From: Planctomycetota bacterium
Lineage (GTDB): Bacteria > Planctomycetota > SZUA-567 > H5-PLA8
NCBI GenBank assembly: GCA_015075375.1
Contig: JABTUM010000001.1
Location: forward strand, 491,201 to 555,200
Reading direction: 5' to 3'
Length of the DNA stretch: 64,000 bases
This document shows positions 1 through 10,600 of the stretch, in pieces. Position numbers and translations under genes: made by a program. The notes beneath the pieces are model-generated. The model ran no database searches. It was given only the letters and a program-made list of their open reading frames with translations, and was not told the DNA's origin. Numbering within the stretch: the stretch's first letter is position 1; each line of letters begins with the position of its first letter.

Positions 1-2
1 AA

Positions 3-866
3 GCCGAGGCCATGGGATTCTCGGAGGTAGACGACCGGTTGACCGAAGTGCGCATGGCCGAAGCGAAGATGAAGACCATCGCGCGGCGTCGGGAAGCTTC
101 GGAGCAGCTCGTCAGCGTGCGTCAGAAGCAGGCGGAGGTGGCCAAGCAGTCGGTCGCGGTGGCGCAAACCAACGTCGCGACCGCCGAAGCCAGTCTCGCG
201 GTGCTGGAAGCGCAGTTGATCGAATACTTCATTCGCGCGCCGTTCGACGGCGTCGTGACCGAGAAGGCGGCAGAGTTGGGCGAGATTATCGCACCCGTCA
301 GCGTCGGGGGGCAGATGGCGCGCGGATCGATCGTGACCGTCGCGGATTGGGCGTCCTTGCAAGCCGAGGTGGATGTGGCCGAAACGTATCTGGGACGCGT
401 GATGCCCGGACAGCGCGCCGCGATCAACGTTGATGCCATGCCAGGCAAGACCTTTGCGGGCAAGCTGCAGCGCATCCTGCCTCGCGCGGACCGCAGCAAG
501 GCAACGGTACAGGTGCGAGTGGACTTCCTGCCCAATAAGGAAGGGAAAAGCGTATTCGTGGCCGAACGTATCCTGCCCGACATGGGCATCCGAGTGAAGT
601 TCCTGCCGGACGACGCGCCGCCTGGGGCCGACACCGGTGAAGCTCCGCTGAAATGCGCGATCCCATTCAGTGCGCTGCAAGAGAACGGGCAGACGGTCTG
701 GGTTGTCAAAGACGGCATCGCTTCCCGCCGTCCCGTGAAGTCGGGCACGCGGGCGGGCGACTGGATCGAGATTACCGAGGGCGTGACGCCGGGTGAAGCG
801 GTGGTTGTTTCCGGCGCTGAAGGACTGGATCGGGATGGCGCGAAGGTCGTCGTTCCGGAAAAATAG
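3..866 (+). CDS. RND/MacB-type periplasmic adaptor subunit (HlyD/MFP family), 5' truncated by window edge
   Basis: Membrane fusion protein that would link an inner-membrane exporter to an outer-membrane channel. The frame is open to the left edge; the first ATG is at 12 but the gene almost certainly starts upstream, because the N-terminal membrane anchor and the first lipoyl half are missing. What remains is a helical hairpin rich in Ala, Gln and Val (residues about 10-65), the second lipoyl half (motif RAPFDGVV around residue 76), then a beta-barrel and a membrane-proximal domain. The gene is followed after about 30 nt by an ABC ATPase and two FtsX-like permeases, so it is the adaptor of a MacAB-like tripartite exporter. 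The substrate cannot be inferred. Confidence 0.88.
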   Translation, partial: AEAMGFSEVDDRLTEVRMAEAKMKTIARRREASEQLVSVRQKQAEVAKQSVAVAQTNVATAEASLAVLEAQLIEYFIRAPFDGVVTEKAAELGEIIAPVSVGGQMARGSIVTVADWASLQAEVDVAETYLGRVMPGQRAAINVDAMPGKTFAGKLQRILPRADRSKATVQVRVDFLPNKEGKSVFVAERILPDMGIRVKFLPDDAPPGADTGEAPLKCAIPFSALQENGQTVWVVKDGIASRRPVKSGTRAGDWIEITEGVTPGEAVVVSGAEGLDRDGAKVVVPEK

Positions 867-898
867 TCAACGCAGCTTTGGACCACCAGGCACAGGCC

Positions 899-1600
899 AT
901 GCCCGAACCCATCATCCAGCTTCGCGAGTGCACGCGTTTCTACCGCAAGGGCGGCGAACTGATTCTCCCGTTGGATCGTGTGAGCCTCGATATCGCGGAA
1001 GGCGATTTCGTCGCCTTGATGGGTCCGTCGGGATCGGGGAAGACGACCCTGCTCAATCTAATTGGCGGCCTAGACAGCCCGTCGGACGGTACGCTGATCG
1101 TATGCGGGCAGGATCTGGGAGAACTTTCGCCGCGCCAACTGGCCCAATGGCGCTCGCGGCACGTCTCGTACATCTTTCAATCCTTCAACCTGCTTCCGGT
1201 GCTTACGGCCTACCAGAATGTGGAGCTTCCGTTGACGCTGTTGCCGCTGACGAAAGCCGAGCGTAAAAAGCACGTAGAAACGGCGTTGAGAATTGTCGGC
1301 TTGGCCGAGCGCATGCATCACCGGCCCGACGAGCTTTCCGGCGGGCAGGAACAGCGCGTGGCCATCGCCCGGGCATTGGCGTGCGACCCGGAGTTGCTGC
1401 TTGCCGACGAACCCACGGGGGATCTGGATGCTCATTCGGCGCAGGAGGTGATGGACTTACTCCTCTCTCTAAACCGCGATCACGGGAAAACGATCATCGT
1501 GGTGACCCACGATCCCAAGGTTTCGCAATGCGCGCGGCGGCAGCTTCATCTGGAGAAAGGGGTATTGGCCCTGGACTCCGCGACTTCGCCAAGGGCGTGA
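899..1600 (+). CDS. ABC transporter ATP-binding protein (LolD/MacB subfamily)
   Basis: ATPase that powers the adjacent FtsX-like permeases. Visible motifs in order are Walker [10 protein letters not shown], an ABC signature LSGGQEQR, Walker [13 protein letters not shown] and the switch histidine in VVTHDP. The length of 233 aa is normal for the family. The ATG at 899 is chosen because the following residues (MPEPIIQL) match where family members begin; a TTG at 878 would add seven residues but has no ribosome site. It sits between the adaptor gene and two permease genes, in one operon with gaps of 16 nt or less downstream. Confidence 0.93.
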   Translation: MPEPIIQLRECTRFYRKGGELILPLDRVSLDIAEGDFVALMGPSGSGKTTLLNLIGGLDSPSDGTLIVCGQDLGELSPRQLAQWRSRHVSYIFQSFNLLPVLTAYQNVELPLTLLPLTKAERKKHVETALRIVGLAERMHHRPDELSGGQEQRVAIARALACDPELLLADEPTGDLDAHSAQEVMDLLLSLNRDHGKTIIVVTHDPKVSQCARRQLHLEKGVLALDSATSPRA

Positions 1601-1616
1601 GAACCGGCCCATTCGT

Positions 1617-2789
1617 ATGAATCTCCTGCTCAAATCCTTGCTCCGCAAACCGCTGCGAACCCTGCTTACAGTGGTCAGCATCGCGCTCGCGCTGTTTCTG
1701 TACTGTTTTCTGGAGTCGGTGCTGTACGCCTTCAACGTGGGTGTCTCGATGTCGAGCGCCTCTCGTCTGGTGGTCCAGCACAAGGAGTCCCTGGCGTTTA
1801 CGATCCCGATCGCCTACCGCAGCAATATTGAGCAGTGCGAAGGCGTGAGCGGCGTGGCGCCGATGGTCTGGTTCGGCGGGCTGTATACGCCGAAAGATAC
1901 GCAAGGGGACGCGCGGGAAGAATTCTTCGCCCAGTTCGCGGTCGAATTGAAGGACTACCTGGATATTGTGCCAGAAGTCATCATCGCGGATCAGGACGAG
2001 CTTCGAGCGCTGCTGAACGATCAAGCCGGCTGCGTCGTGGGCGACAAGACGGCCGAGCGACTGCACATCAAGGTTGGCGACCGGATCGTCCTGCGCAGCA
2101 CCATCTGGAACCAACCGGGAAACAAGCCTTGGGCCTTTAACGTACGCGCCATCTACACCTCGAACAGCCCGACCTTCGACCGGACCATGATGCTCTTTCA
2201 TTACAAGTACTTCGACGAAGGAAGAGAGTTCGGCAAGGGGCAGGTCGGAATTTTCCTGATGAGCATGGACGATCCGGCACGATTTCAAGACATCGCGACT
2301 TCCATCGACCGCCGCTTCGCGAACAGCCCGTTCGAGACCAAGACCGTGACCGAGAAAGCGTTCAACATGCAGTTCGTTGCGATGATGGGCAATCTTCAAT
2401 TATTGCTGCGCTCCATCGGGTCGGCGATCGTGCTTACCATGCTGCTGGTGGCGGCCAACACAATGATGATGAGCGCGCGCGATCAGACGCGCGAGATGGG
2501 CATCTTAAAGTCCATTGGGTTCACGGACGGATACGTTTTCAGACTGCTGATCGGCGAATCCATGGTGATTGCCGGGCTGGGCTTTGTACTGGGCGCCGGC
2601 GGAGCTTTCGGAATGTTCAATGTGGCCGAAGTGAATCCCAAGCCGGACTTCTTTCCCATTTTCCACATGCCGCCGGCTTCGCTGCTTGGTGCGTTGGGCA
2701 TCGCGGTTCTGACGGGCGTGATGAGCGGCATCGTACCGGCGGTGGTGGGCATGCGTATGAAAGCCACGGAGGCGCTGCGCAGCGTTTAG
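1617..2789 (+). CDS. ABC transporter permease, FtsX/MacB-PCD type (first of two)
   Basis: Inner-membrane permease of a MacB-like exporter. An N-terminal transmembrane helix (about residues 15-38) is followed by a large periplasmic domain (about 40-260) and three C-terminal helices (about 268-290, 315-337, 360-380), the usual FtsX-like arrangement. The cytoplasmic stretch after the second helix, with REMGILKSIGF, is the coupling-helix region that contacts the ATPase. The 390-aa length is standard. The stop codon is 2 nt from the next permease start, so the two permeases are translated together and probably form a heterodimer. Confidence 0.92.
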   Translation: MNLLLKSLLRKPLRTLLTVVSIALALFLYCFLESVLYAFNVGVSMSSASRLVVQHKESLAFTIPIAYRSNIEQCEGVSGVAPMVWFGGLYTPKDTQGDAREEFFAQFAVELKDYLDIVPEVIIADQDELRALLNDQAGCVVGDKTAERLHIKVGDRIVLRSTIWNQPGNKPWAFNVRAIYTSNSPTFDRTMMLFHYKYFDEGREFGKGQVGIFLMSMDDPARFQDIATSIDRRFANSPFETKTVTEKAFNMQFVAMMGNLQLLLRSIGSAIVLTMLLVAANTMMMSARDQTREMGILKSIGFTDGYVFRLLIGESMVIAGLGFVLGAGGAFGMFNVAEVNPKPDFFPIFHMPPASLLGALGIAVLTGVMSGIVPAVVGMRMKATEALRSV

Positions 2790-2791
2790 CC

Positions 2792-3970
2792 ATGGCGATC
2801 CCGCTCACGTACAGCTACCGCAGCATTGCCATTCGCAAAGGTTCTTCGGCCATGGCGGTGTTCGGGATCGCGTTGGTCGTGGTGGTGTTCGTGGTGCTCT
2901 TGGCGCTGGCCGAGGGATTCCGGCGCGCGGTGGCGACATCGGGGAGTCCCCGGAATGTAATCGTGCTGCGCAAAGGGGCCGACGCGGAAATGCAAAGCCA
3001 GGTGCGGCGCGAAGTCGCCCGCATCATCGAAGAAATGCCGATCGTGGCCACAGGCGCGGACGGCGCTAAAGTCTTCAGCCTGGAGTGCCTGACGCTGATC
3101 AATCTGCCGCGCAAAGACGGCAGTGGGGACAGCTACATCAACCTGCGCGGCGCCTCGCCGCGTTCCTTGGATGTCCACGAGGAAGTCAGATTGCGCGAAG
3201 GACGCTGGATCGCCTGGGGCACCAACCAAGTGGTGGTGGGCGCGGCGCTGGCTCGCCGGCTCGAGGGCTTCGGCATCGGCGGCGAGTTCGTCTCCGGGCG
3301 GCACCGCTTCGAGATCGTCGGCATCTTCGAAGCGGGCGGCAACTCCTTCGAGAGCGAAATATGGATGGACGGGACAATCTTCGTAAGCACCTTCAACCGC
3401 AAAGACGTGTACCAGTCCGCGATCTTTCGCGCCAACGGGGACCCCGAAGCGGCCCGCAGCACCTTGGAACAAACGATCGCGGACGATCCGCGGCTACAAT
3501 CGGTACAGGCGTTGAACGAAAAAGAGTACTACCGCAAGCAGTCGGAGCTGATGGCCAGCGTGATTACAATCTTGGGCGGCATCCTAACGTTCATCATGGC
3601 CATTGGCGGCGTGGTCGGCGCGATGAACACGATGTACGCGGCCGTGGCTCAGCGGAAGCGCGAAATTGGCTGCATGCTGAGCATGGGATTTTCGCCGGAG
3701 TCTTTGTGGGTGGCTTTTATCGTCGAGTCGCTGTGCCTGGCGAGCATCGGGGCGGTCATCGGCTGCGCGGCGAGCATGATTTTCGACGGCATGAAGACCG
3801 GCACGACCAATTGGGCCACCTTCAGCGAGACCGCCTTCGAATTCACGGTCACGCCCAACATCCTGCTGATCGCGTCTTTCCTAGCGCTGGCGATGGGATT
3901 TATCGGAGGCTTCTTGCCGGCTCTCCATGCGTCGCGGCTTAAAGTTGTCGAAGCATTGCGCCGAGCTTAA
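2792..3970 (+). CDS. ABC transporter permease, FtsX/MacB-PCD type (second of two)
   Basis: Second permease half of the same exporter, 392 aa, with the same topology: one N-terminal helix (about 23-45), a periplasmic domain, then three C-terminal helices. The family motif KREIGCMLSMGF follows the second helix. Heterodimeric FtsX-like pairs are usual where two permease genes follow one ATPase gene. This is the last gene of the operon: the next gene converges on it, leaving only 38 bp between the two stop codons. No strong intrinsic terminator is visible in that gap. Confidence 0.92.
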   Translation: MAIPLTYSYRSIAIRKGSSAMAVFGIALVVVVFVVLLALAEGFRRAVATSGSPRNVIVLRKGADAEMQSQVRREVARIIEEMPIVATGADGAKVFSLECLTLINLPRKDGSGDSYINLRGASPRSLDVHEEVRLREGRWIAWGTNQVVVGAALARRLEGFGIGGEFVSGRHRFEIVGIFEAGGNSFESEIWMDGTIFVSTFNRKDVYQSAIFRANGDPEAARSTLEQTIADDPRLQSVQALNEKEYYRKQSELMASVITILGGILTFIMAIGGVVGAMNTMYAAVAQRKREIGCMLSMGFSPESLWVAFIVESLCLASIGAVIGCAASMIFDGMKTGTTNWATFSETAFEFTVTPNILLIASFLALAMGFIGGFLPALHASRLKVVEALRRA

Positions 3971-4008
3971 TGCGGACCGGCTCACCCGAATCCGCGCGGC
4001 GGGTTCGG

Positions 4009-5664
4009 TCAAGTCGGCGAGGCTTGAGATTTCTTCGCCAGGCCCGTTTCGAAGAAGCGCTTGGCGTCCACGCGATGCGCGGCATCGTGCGGACACGCGT
4101 ACACGCAACTGGGCTCTCGAAGGTCGGTGCACAGATCGCAAGTCACCGCCTTCTTTTCCATGGCGGCCTTCTTCACCTCTGCCGCCGGAGCTTCGGCACT
4201 CTCCTCTCCCGCCCCGACCTCCGGTGCAGCACCGGCCTTGGCCGGAAACTCGTGGATGGCGATATTTCCATAGGGGCACTGCTGCACGCACTTCTCGCAG
4301 CCGATGCACCAATCTTCGATCACCACCTCCAGGTTTTCCTTGCGGCGGATGCTGCCCACCGGGCAGCCAATCATGCAAACGGGATCCAGGCAGCTTCGGC
4401 ACGAGGTCGCGACCAAGAATTTATCGAAGCGCAGACCTTCTCGCACCAACCGCGTGACGCCGTCGTGGCTGTCCGCGCACGCGCGCACGCATTCGTCGCA
4501 GCGCGTGCAGCGTTCCAAATCCAGCAGGAGCAGACTCTGCGCCTGCATCAAGCCCTGCGAGAGAAAATCGTTCAGCGGAATGCGCGAGGCCACCTGCTGC
4601 GCGCGTTGCATCGACCTCGAGCGCTGTTCGTACACCTGCTCGAATTTTTCCTTCAAATCATCGTACCAGCTCAGCATAAATCGGAAGTCTGCCATGCGGA
4701 TGCGGACCAGTTCCACGTGGTCCAGCGCGGAGACCGTAGCGTTGCGTTTTCCGCCCTGCAGCAGTCCCATCTCGCCGAAGAATTCGCCGCGGCTTAGGTA
4801 CGCCAGCACCAGTTCGCCGCCGGGATGCTCCTGGCTAACCTTCACGCAGCCGACTCGAATCAGGTAGAACGCATCGGCCGGTTCATCCTGCTTGCAGATC
4901 ACCTTGCCCGGCTCGTACGAGACCAATTCCACGCGCTCGCGCAACTGGTCGATAAACTTGTCCTCAAGCCCCGCCAGAATCGGGACGCTGCGCAAATGCT
5001 GACCCAGCGCGCGGTCCCGGTAGTTGCGTTCCAGCTTCTGCTTGAACTTGGGGTTCTTCTGCAGCACCTGCAGCACGTTGCGCAGCATCTCCAGCGTCGT
5101 GCAATCGCTCAACGCCTTGACCGTCGCCGAACGCGGGTTGAAATTGAGGCACGTCATCTCGCCGAACAGATCGCCCGCGGCCATGGTCGCGATGGGCTTG
5201 TTCATGGGCAGGTCGACCGATCCGTCGATGGGAATATAACGCTGGTCGTTCGCCGCCTGGGGCCGCGGGTCATCCTTTCCGCTGGCCAGCCGGTGGGTGA
5301 AGTCTCGCAGCAGGCCGAAGAATCCGCCGCGCTTGGCTTCCGCTTTCCGGCTCGCAACGTGCGCCAGCGGCGACTGCAGCGAGACCTCCACTTGGCCGTC
5401 CAGCATGTAAAATGCGGTCGAACCGTACTCCCCTTCGCGGCAGATCACCTCGCCCGCTTTGAATTGCCGCCGCACCACCGAGCCCGGTAGCCGGGCAAGC
5501 TGCGCCAGCGGAATGCCTTCGAAGATGGGGATGGCTTGTAAGTCGTCGGTCGTAAGCGGCTGGCCGCGTTCCAGTTGGATCTCGGCCAGCACGCGAATGG
5601 TGGCCATGCCCGGCTTCATCGTCTTGCCTGCGATGTCATTGGAGCCCGCGGGTGGGGACGCCAT
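4009..5664 (-). CDS. Fusion of two cyclic-nucleotide-binding domains and a polyferredoxin domain
   Basis: Predicted soluble protein of 551 aa. Two cNMP-binding (CAP-ED-like) domains lie at about 45-215 and 225-345; each carries a GDLFGEM or GEFFGEM loop of the phosphate-binding-cassette type. The C-terminal part has sixteen cysteines in four groups (386/389/392/396, 422/425/430/434, 453/456/459/463, 509/512/520/524), enough for four [4Fe-4S] clusters as in NrfC/HybA-type electron-transfer subunits. The ATG at 5664 is chosen because AGGAG lies 8 nt upstream; a TTG start at 5772 would overlap the stop of the TpsB gene. It is the last gene of the two-partner secretion locus. A role coupling nucleotide or redox signals to another function is inference. 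Confidence 0.88.
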   Translation of the reverse strand: MASPPAGSNDIAGKTMKPGMATIRVLAEIQLERGQPLTTDDLQAIPIFEGIPLAQLARLPGSVVRRQFKAGEVICREGEYGSTAFYMLDGQVEVSLQSPLAHVASRKAEAKRGGFFGLLRDFTHRLASGKDDPRPQAANDQRYIPIDGSVDLPMNKPIATMAAGDLFGEMTCLNFNPRSATVKALSDCTTLEMLRNVLQVLQKNPKFKQKLERNYRDRALGQHLRSVPILAGLEDKFIDQLRERVELVSYEPGKVICKQDEPADAFYLIRVGCVKVSQEHPGGELVLAYLSRGEFFGEMGLLQGGKRNATVSALDHVELVRIRMADFRFMLSWYDDLKEKFEQVYEQRSRSMQRAQQVASRIPLNDFLSQGLMQAQSLLLLDLERCTRCDECVRACADSHDGVTRLVREGLRFDKFLVATSCRSCLDPVCMIGCPVGSIRRKENLEVVIEDWCIGCEKCVQQCPYGNIAIHEFPAKAGAAPEVGAGEESAEAPAAEVKKAAMEKKAVTCDLCTDLREPSCVYACPHDAAHRVDAKRFFETGLAKKSQASPT

Positions 5665-5755
5665 GAAGCCTGCTCCTGACGCCTTGCGTGTCGCGCGGCC
5701 GAACCTCTTTACAGTGTCTTTCGAGAGCGGCCGAAATTCAAGGCCTTCATTGAAT

Positions 5756-7519
5756 TCAATAACTGACCACAACGCCCAAGTGCACGCGTCCGTGGTCGCC
5801 GCCTTCGGTATTGCCGTCGATCCGCCTGAGTTGCCGGCCGTAATCGAACCGTACGTTTACATGGTTGCCGAGACGGTAACGCAAGCCCGCGCCGACGCTT
5901 TCCAGATCCGTACGCTTCGCTTCGCCAACCAAACGCCCGTGGTTATGTACCCGGCCGAAATCGTAGAATGCAATGAACTGCAGGCGGTTTTCGTACTGCG
6001 GGTCGCCGTTCACGGTGCCCAGGAGGAAATTCGGCGAGCGCAATTCCACGCTCGCCACGAAGCCCTGATCGCCGGAGACCAAACGATCGTCGTATCCGCG
6101 GACCGAGTTGTAGCCGCCCACCAGGAACTGTTCCGTGCTCTCGAGGCGTCCCGTCGCCAGTTGCCCCTGGAAGCGCTGCACCAGCAGTATTTCCTTCGGC
6201 AACCGCCACGCGCGTTCGAAACTCAACTCGCCGTATGCGTACTGAGGATCGGTGCCGGGCCGCGCGACGTTGTACTCGTGGGATGTGTTCCGGCTCGTCA
6301 AGTGCCCTGGGCTCGCGTAGCCGCCCACCGAAAAGCTCGTGCGGCCCCAGGCATCCGGATAGCTTCCGCTGTATTGAAACGCGAACTGCGCGATATCGAT
6401 GGTAGAATCGAAGATTGCTTCGCCGCCAAAGTCCAGGTTGTTGTTCGTCTGCTTAAAATCGAACCCGATCTGCACCTCATGCCGGTAGCGCCCCAGCTTG
6501 TTCAACGGCGCGATGTAGCGCATGCTGGCCTGCCAGTTGAACCCGCCATTATCGATGTCCGCGTTGAGGGGCGCCTGGATGGTCGAATAGCCGCCCGAAA
6601 ACGCCAGCGAGTGTTTATTCGGAAGCGGAATACGCCAGTACCCGCTGTGGCTCAGGAGGCGCTCCACGTCGATATCCGCCGCGAACTGGTACCCGATCTC
6701 GTGGCCGTGCATGAACGCATTACCCCAGTTGAATCCAACCAGCATGCGGTCCAAGCCGGTGCTCTGCGTACCTGTATCTTCGTAGCCTCCGTAGAAGCGC
6801 ACCGGGAATCGCTCTTCGGCTTTAAGGACCAAATCCGTCGTATTCGGCTCTTTGCCCGGCTTGAAGATCGGCTTCACTCGCCGGAAGGCGTTCTCGTTGA
6901 AATAGTTCAACTCCTCGATCAGCTTCTGCTCGCTCACCGAATCGCCGGGCTGAAGGGTGACTCCCTTGCGGTATTGGGCGGTGCGCCAAAAGCGGTTCCC
7001 CTCCACGCGCACTTCGCCCACCTTCGCTTCCACCACCAGGAGTTGCACCACGCCGCCCGTGATGTCCTGTTCGGGGACGGAGATATTGACGAAAGGCCTG
7101 TCGTGCGCCCGGCAGTGGAGAATCACTTCTTTCGCCATGCCGCGAATCGCTTTCAGCGAAATCGGCTTACCCAAAAATTCCGAAAGCTTCTGGTGCAGTT
7201 CCTCGGACTTAAGCATCGGTACGCTGGAGGTATCGATGCCCGATACCTTCGCGTCTTTGGGAATCACGTCTTCGGTGCGGCCTACGAGACGCAGTCCGAT
7301 CAGCGCTTCGACGAGCGTCTTCTCGGCGTCTTTATTCTTCTCGGCTTCGGTCTGTTCGGGTTCCGGCTTTTTGATTTCCACGTCCGGAGCAGCGGGCTTC
7401 TCGGGTTCTTTGGGCTTGCGCCGTTCGTCTTCCACGCCGTGCGCAACGCTCAGCCCGCTCAGGCCAAGCGCCAGCAGCCACGCTACGACGTGCATTCGAT
7501 TAGGCACGAGGCTGCCCAT
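5756..7519 (-). CDS. Two-partner secretion outer-membrane transporter, TpsB (ShlB/FhaC/HecB family)
   Basis: Omp85-superfamily pore expected to export the giant exoprotein encoded upstream in the same operon. After a signal-peptide-like N-terminus (hydrophobic run AWLLALGLSGLSVAHG) comes a charged Pro/Glu/Lys linker, POTRA-like domains (about 95-250) and a C-terminal 16-strand barrel region rich in aromatic and Gly residues. The VRGYDD motif near residue 490 is the barrel-inserted loop-6 signature (VRGY/F) of Omp85/TpsB. The start at 7519 has GGAG 13 nt upstream and a compact signal peptide; an in-frame ATG at 7585 without an evident ribosome site would add 22 residues. It lies 36-102 nt downstream of the kinase gene. 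Confidence 0.9.
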   Translation of the reverse strand: MGSLVPNRMHVVAWLLALGLSGLSVAHGVEDERRKPKEPEKPAAPDVEIKKPEPEQTEAEKNKDAEKTLVEALIGLRLVGRTEDVIPKDAKVSGIDTSSVPMLKSEELHQKLSEFLGKPISLKAIRGMAKEVILHCRAHDRPFVNISVPEQDITGGVVQLLVVEAKVGEVRVEGNRFWRTAQYRKGVTLQPGDSVSEQKLIEELNYFNENAFRRVKPIFKPGKEPNTTDLVLKAEERFPVRFYGGYEDTGTQSTGLDRMLVGFNWGNAFMHGHEIGYQFAADIDVERLLSHSGYWRIPLPNKHSLAFSGGYSTIQAPLNADIDNGGFNWQASMRYIAPLNKLGRYRHEVQIGFDFKQTNNNLDFGGEAIFDSTIDIAQFAFQYSGSYPDAWGRTSFSVGGYASPGHLTSRNTSHEYNVARPGTDPQYAYGELSFERAWRLPKEILLVQRFQGQLATGRLESTEQFLVGGYNSVRGYDDRLVSGDQGFVASVELRSPNFLLGTVNGDPQYENRLQFIAFYDFGRVHNHGRLVGEAKRTDLESVGAGLRYRLGNHVNVRFDYGRQLRRIDGNTEGGDHGRVHLGVVVSY

Positions 7520-7621
7520 GCGGAAAACAACGCTCCATGCGTCCGGTTTCCCGGCGCCTTTCCCAGCCGTACTGCGGCGTTCCATGACCTGGCAAAGCCT
7601 TATCGGTCGGTCCTTTACCGC

Positions 7622-10600
7622 TTAGCGCCCGCCGCTCGTGGCCTTCGGAGCCAGCGCGACGCGCAGCCCCAAATGGTCGTAGCGATTGTCCGGGTGCGCG
7701 TAACTGCGGTACGCCGACCGGCAGTGCTGCGGCAGGTTCACCCACGAACCGCCGCGCACCACTTTAAATTTTTCGTTGTCTACGTTCATCGGAGCCTCTT
7801 TCGCTCCAGTCAGGTAGTAATTCGGATCGTAAGCGTCGTGGCAGAGTTCCGAGACGTTGCCGTGAAGATCGAACAAACCCCATGGATTGGCGCGGCGTTG
7901 CGCCACCGGGTGCGGAGCGCCGCGGCTGTTCAGCCGGAACCACGCCGCATCACGCAGTGCCGCTTCGTCGTCGCCTACGGCATACGCGGTATTGGTTCCC
8001 GCGCGGCACGCCCACTCCCACTCAGCTTCGGTCGGCAGACGGAAAACGTAGCCTTCGGGCGCGAGCGGCTGCAACTTCGGAAGCAACAGGCTTGTAATGT
8101 CGCTGTAGCTCACGTTCACCACCGGGAGGTCCGGCAGGTCCCCGCCTTCGCTCATGGCCGGCGCGGGTTGTCCAGTCAGCGCTTCCCACTGCGCGCGGGT
8201 TACTTCCGTAGCGCTCAGCCAAAACGCCTGCGGCAGCATGACCTGATGCAGGTACTCTTCCGCAGCGCGCGAAGACTCCTTGGCGGGGCTGCCCATGACG
8301 AAAACGCCTTCCGGCACCAACATCATGCGCAGCTTTGCGGCCTTGGGCAGATCCAGGTCCAACTGCGCCGGTTTACCTAGTTTGGCCGCCGCTGCGGTCT
8401 GGCGCTTCTGGGCTTCGACGCCGTCGAAGATCCAATCTTCCGAAGCCTTGATGAGCATGCCCGTACGCGCAGCTTCCGCCTGCGCTTCGTCCGCTTTCTT
8501 CTGAGCCTCGCTCTTCAAGAGTTCCGCCAGTTCCGTCTTTTTCTTCGCCTCCAACTCGGCCTGCTGAGCTTCGATCAATTCGCGCGCCTGCTTCTCCAGC
8601 TTGGAGTAGGCTTCTTCGACCTTGCTCTTTTCCTGGGCCAGATCGGTAAGTGCCTTCTCCGCGCGCTCGCGCTGCGAAACGGCTTCCTTGCGCGCCGTCT
8701 CGGCGCGCACGCGGGCATCCTCGGCCAGCTCCTTGCTCCGTACCGCGTCGGCGCGCTGATTTTCCGCCTCCTGGCGCTGCTGTTCTTCGGCCTTCTTCGC
8801 CAACTCGGCGTTCTGCCGCGCCACCTCCGCGCGGTCGCGCTCGTCGGAGACCAGGAAGTACGCCACCGTCACGCCCACCAGGAACAGCGCCGCCAAGCCC
8901 GCCGAACCGTAGGTCAGCGCGCGCAGCCGAAAGCGCCGCGCATCGCGCGAGCGCATGCGGGACTTAATCTCGTTGAGGAAGCTCCCGAACTTCTCCTTCG
9001 CCGGCTCGATCAGCGAAGCCGCCAGGTCCAGGTCTTCCTTCTCCACCGCTGCCTTCGCGTAATACAACCGCGTATCCAGCGCCCCTTGTTTAGCCGCCTT
9101 GTTCGATTTCCACATTTGCAGCGCTTCTTCGAAACCGAAGAGCGCCTGCGCGAAGTCTTCGTACTCTTTGGTCTTTAGCGCCTTATTCAGCCGCTCCTGG
9201 CTGCTATCCGAAAGCGCGATGCTTTCGAAATGCTTCTGTGTCGAGCGGATCGCATCCTGGAAGGCCTTGACGTTGGGATAACGGTCTTCCGGCTTCGCGG
9301 CCATGGCCTTCAAGGCGATATCGATCAGTTCGCCCTTCTTGTCTGTCCGCTGAATCTTGTTCGTCGCAATGTTGAACAGGAGGTCCATCATGTCTTTGCC
9401 GGCGTGCGGGCGTACGCCCGCAACGATCTCGTACAGGATCGCGCCCAGCAGGTACACGTCGCTGACGTAGCCGATCAATTCCACGTTGCCCGTGGCCATC
9501 TCGGGCGCCATATACGCAGGCGTGCCGCCTGCCGCGTTGTCTGGCGTGAGCCGGCCGATCTTCCCGCCGTCCTTCACGCAGGCCGCCAAACCCCAGTCCA
9601 TCACCAGCACTTCGCCGAACTCGCCCAGCATGATGTTTTCGGGCTTCAAATCGCGGTGGATGATGCCCTTCGCGTGCGCGAACGCCACCGCGTCGGCCAC
9701 CTTCATCAAGATCTCGATGTTGTCCTGCTGCGAGCGCTGGGTGAGCACATTCTTCCACGGCACGCCCTTCGCGTGCTTCATCGCGTAGAACAGCACTCCG
9801 TCACTCGTCACGCCCAGGTCGTAGATCGGAACGATGTTCGGATGTTCCAGATCGCCCGTCACCGCCGCTTCGGCCAGGAAGACGGCCTGGATATCCGGGT
9901 TCTGCGACATCTTCGGCTTGATCATCTTGAGTGCGATTTCGCGGTCGATGGCCGTCTGCCGCGCGATGTACACCACGCCCATGCCGCCTTCGCCCAACAC
10001 CCGCTCGATCTCGAAATCCGCTACGCCGGCTTCCGGATCCAAATCCAGCGGCTGCGCGTCCACAGGTTTGTCGACGACACTCTTTTCCTGCACGATCAGG
10101 CGAGAAACGGAGATCGACGCCAGCTTCTTGGCCGCTTGGAGCAGGGCTTTGGCACTGGTGCTGCGCGTCGTCGTCGTACCGCGCGCCGTCACCGATCCGC
10201 GGGAGGTTACGGTACCCCGGGCCGTCTGCGTCGGCGTCTTGTTCGGGGACTTGGTACCCTGCGGCCCCATCAGCGTTGCGGCGGTCTCGATGGCCTTCGC
10301 ATCCGGATCGTCGATCTGGGTTTTGGTGCCCGTCACGCCCAACCGCGATCCCGTCGAGCCGACGACTGTCTGCGTCTCCGGCAGCGAGAAGACCGTCCGG
10401 GGATTCATCTTCGGGGCGCTGCTGGTGCCGTTCCCCATCACCGTCGCCGCCACCGCCGCTTGCGGCAACGCCTGCGCCGTCACGATGGTCACGTCCGACT
10501 TGAGCTGATCCGACTTCAGCGGGACCTTGTTCATTTCGTGCGGCGCGATCGTATTGCGCCACACTTCCTGAAGCAGGGTCTTCAACTCCTCCTCCGACTG

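Noticed and set aside
5459..8380. 973-codon plus-strand frame opposite the TpsB and cNMP/ferredoxin genes.
   Set aside because: It spans three real minus-strand genes, is rich in Arg/His/Val and has no domain or ribosome site.
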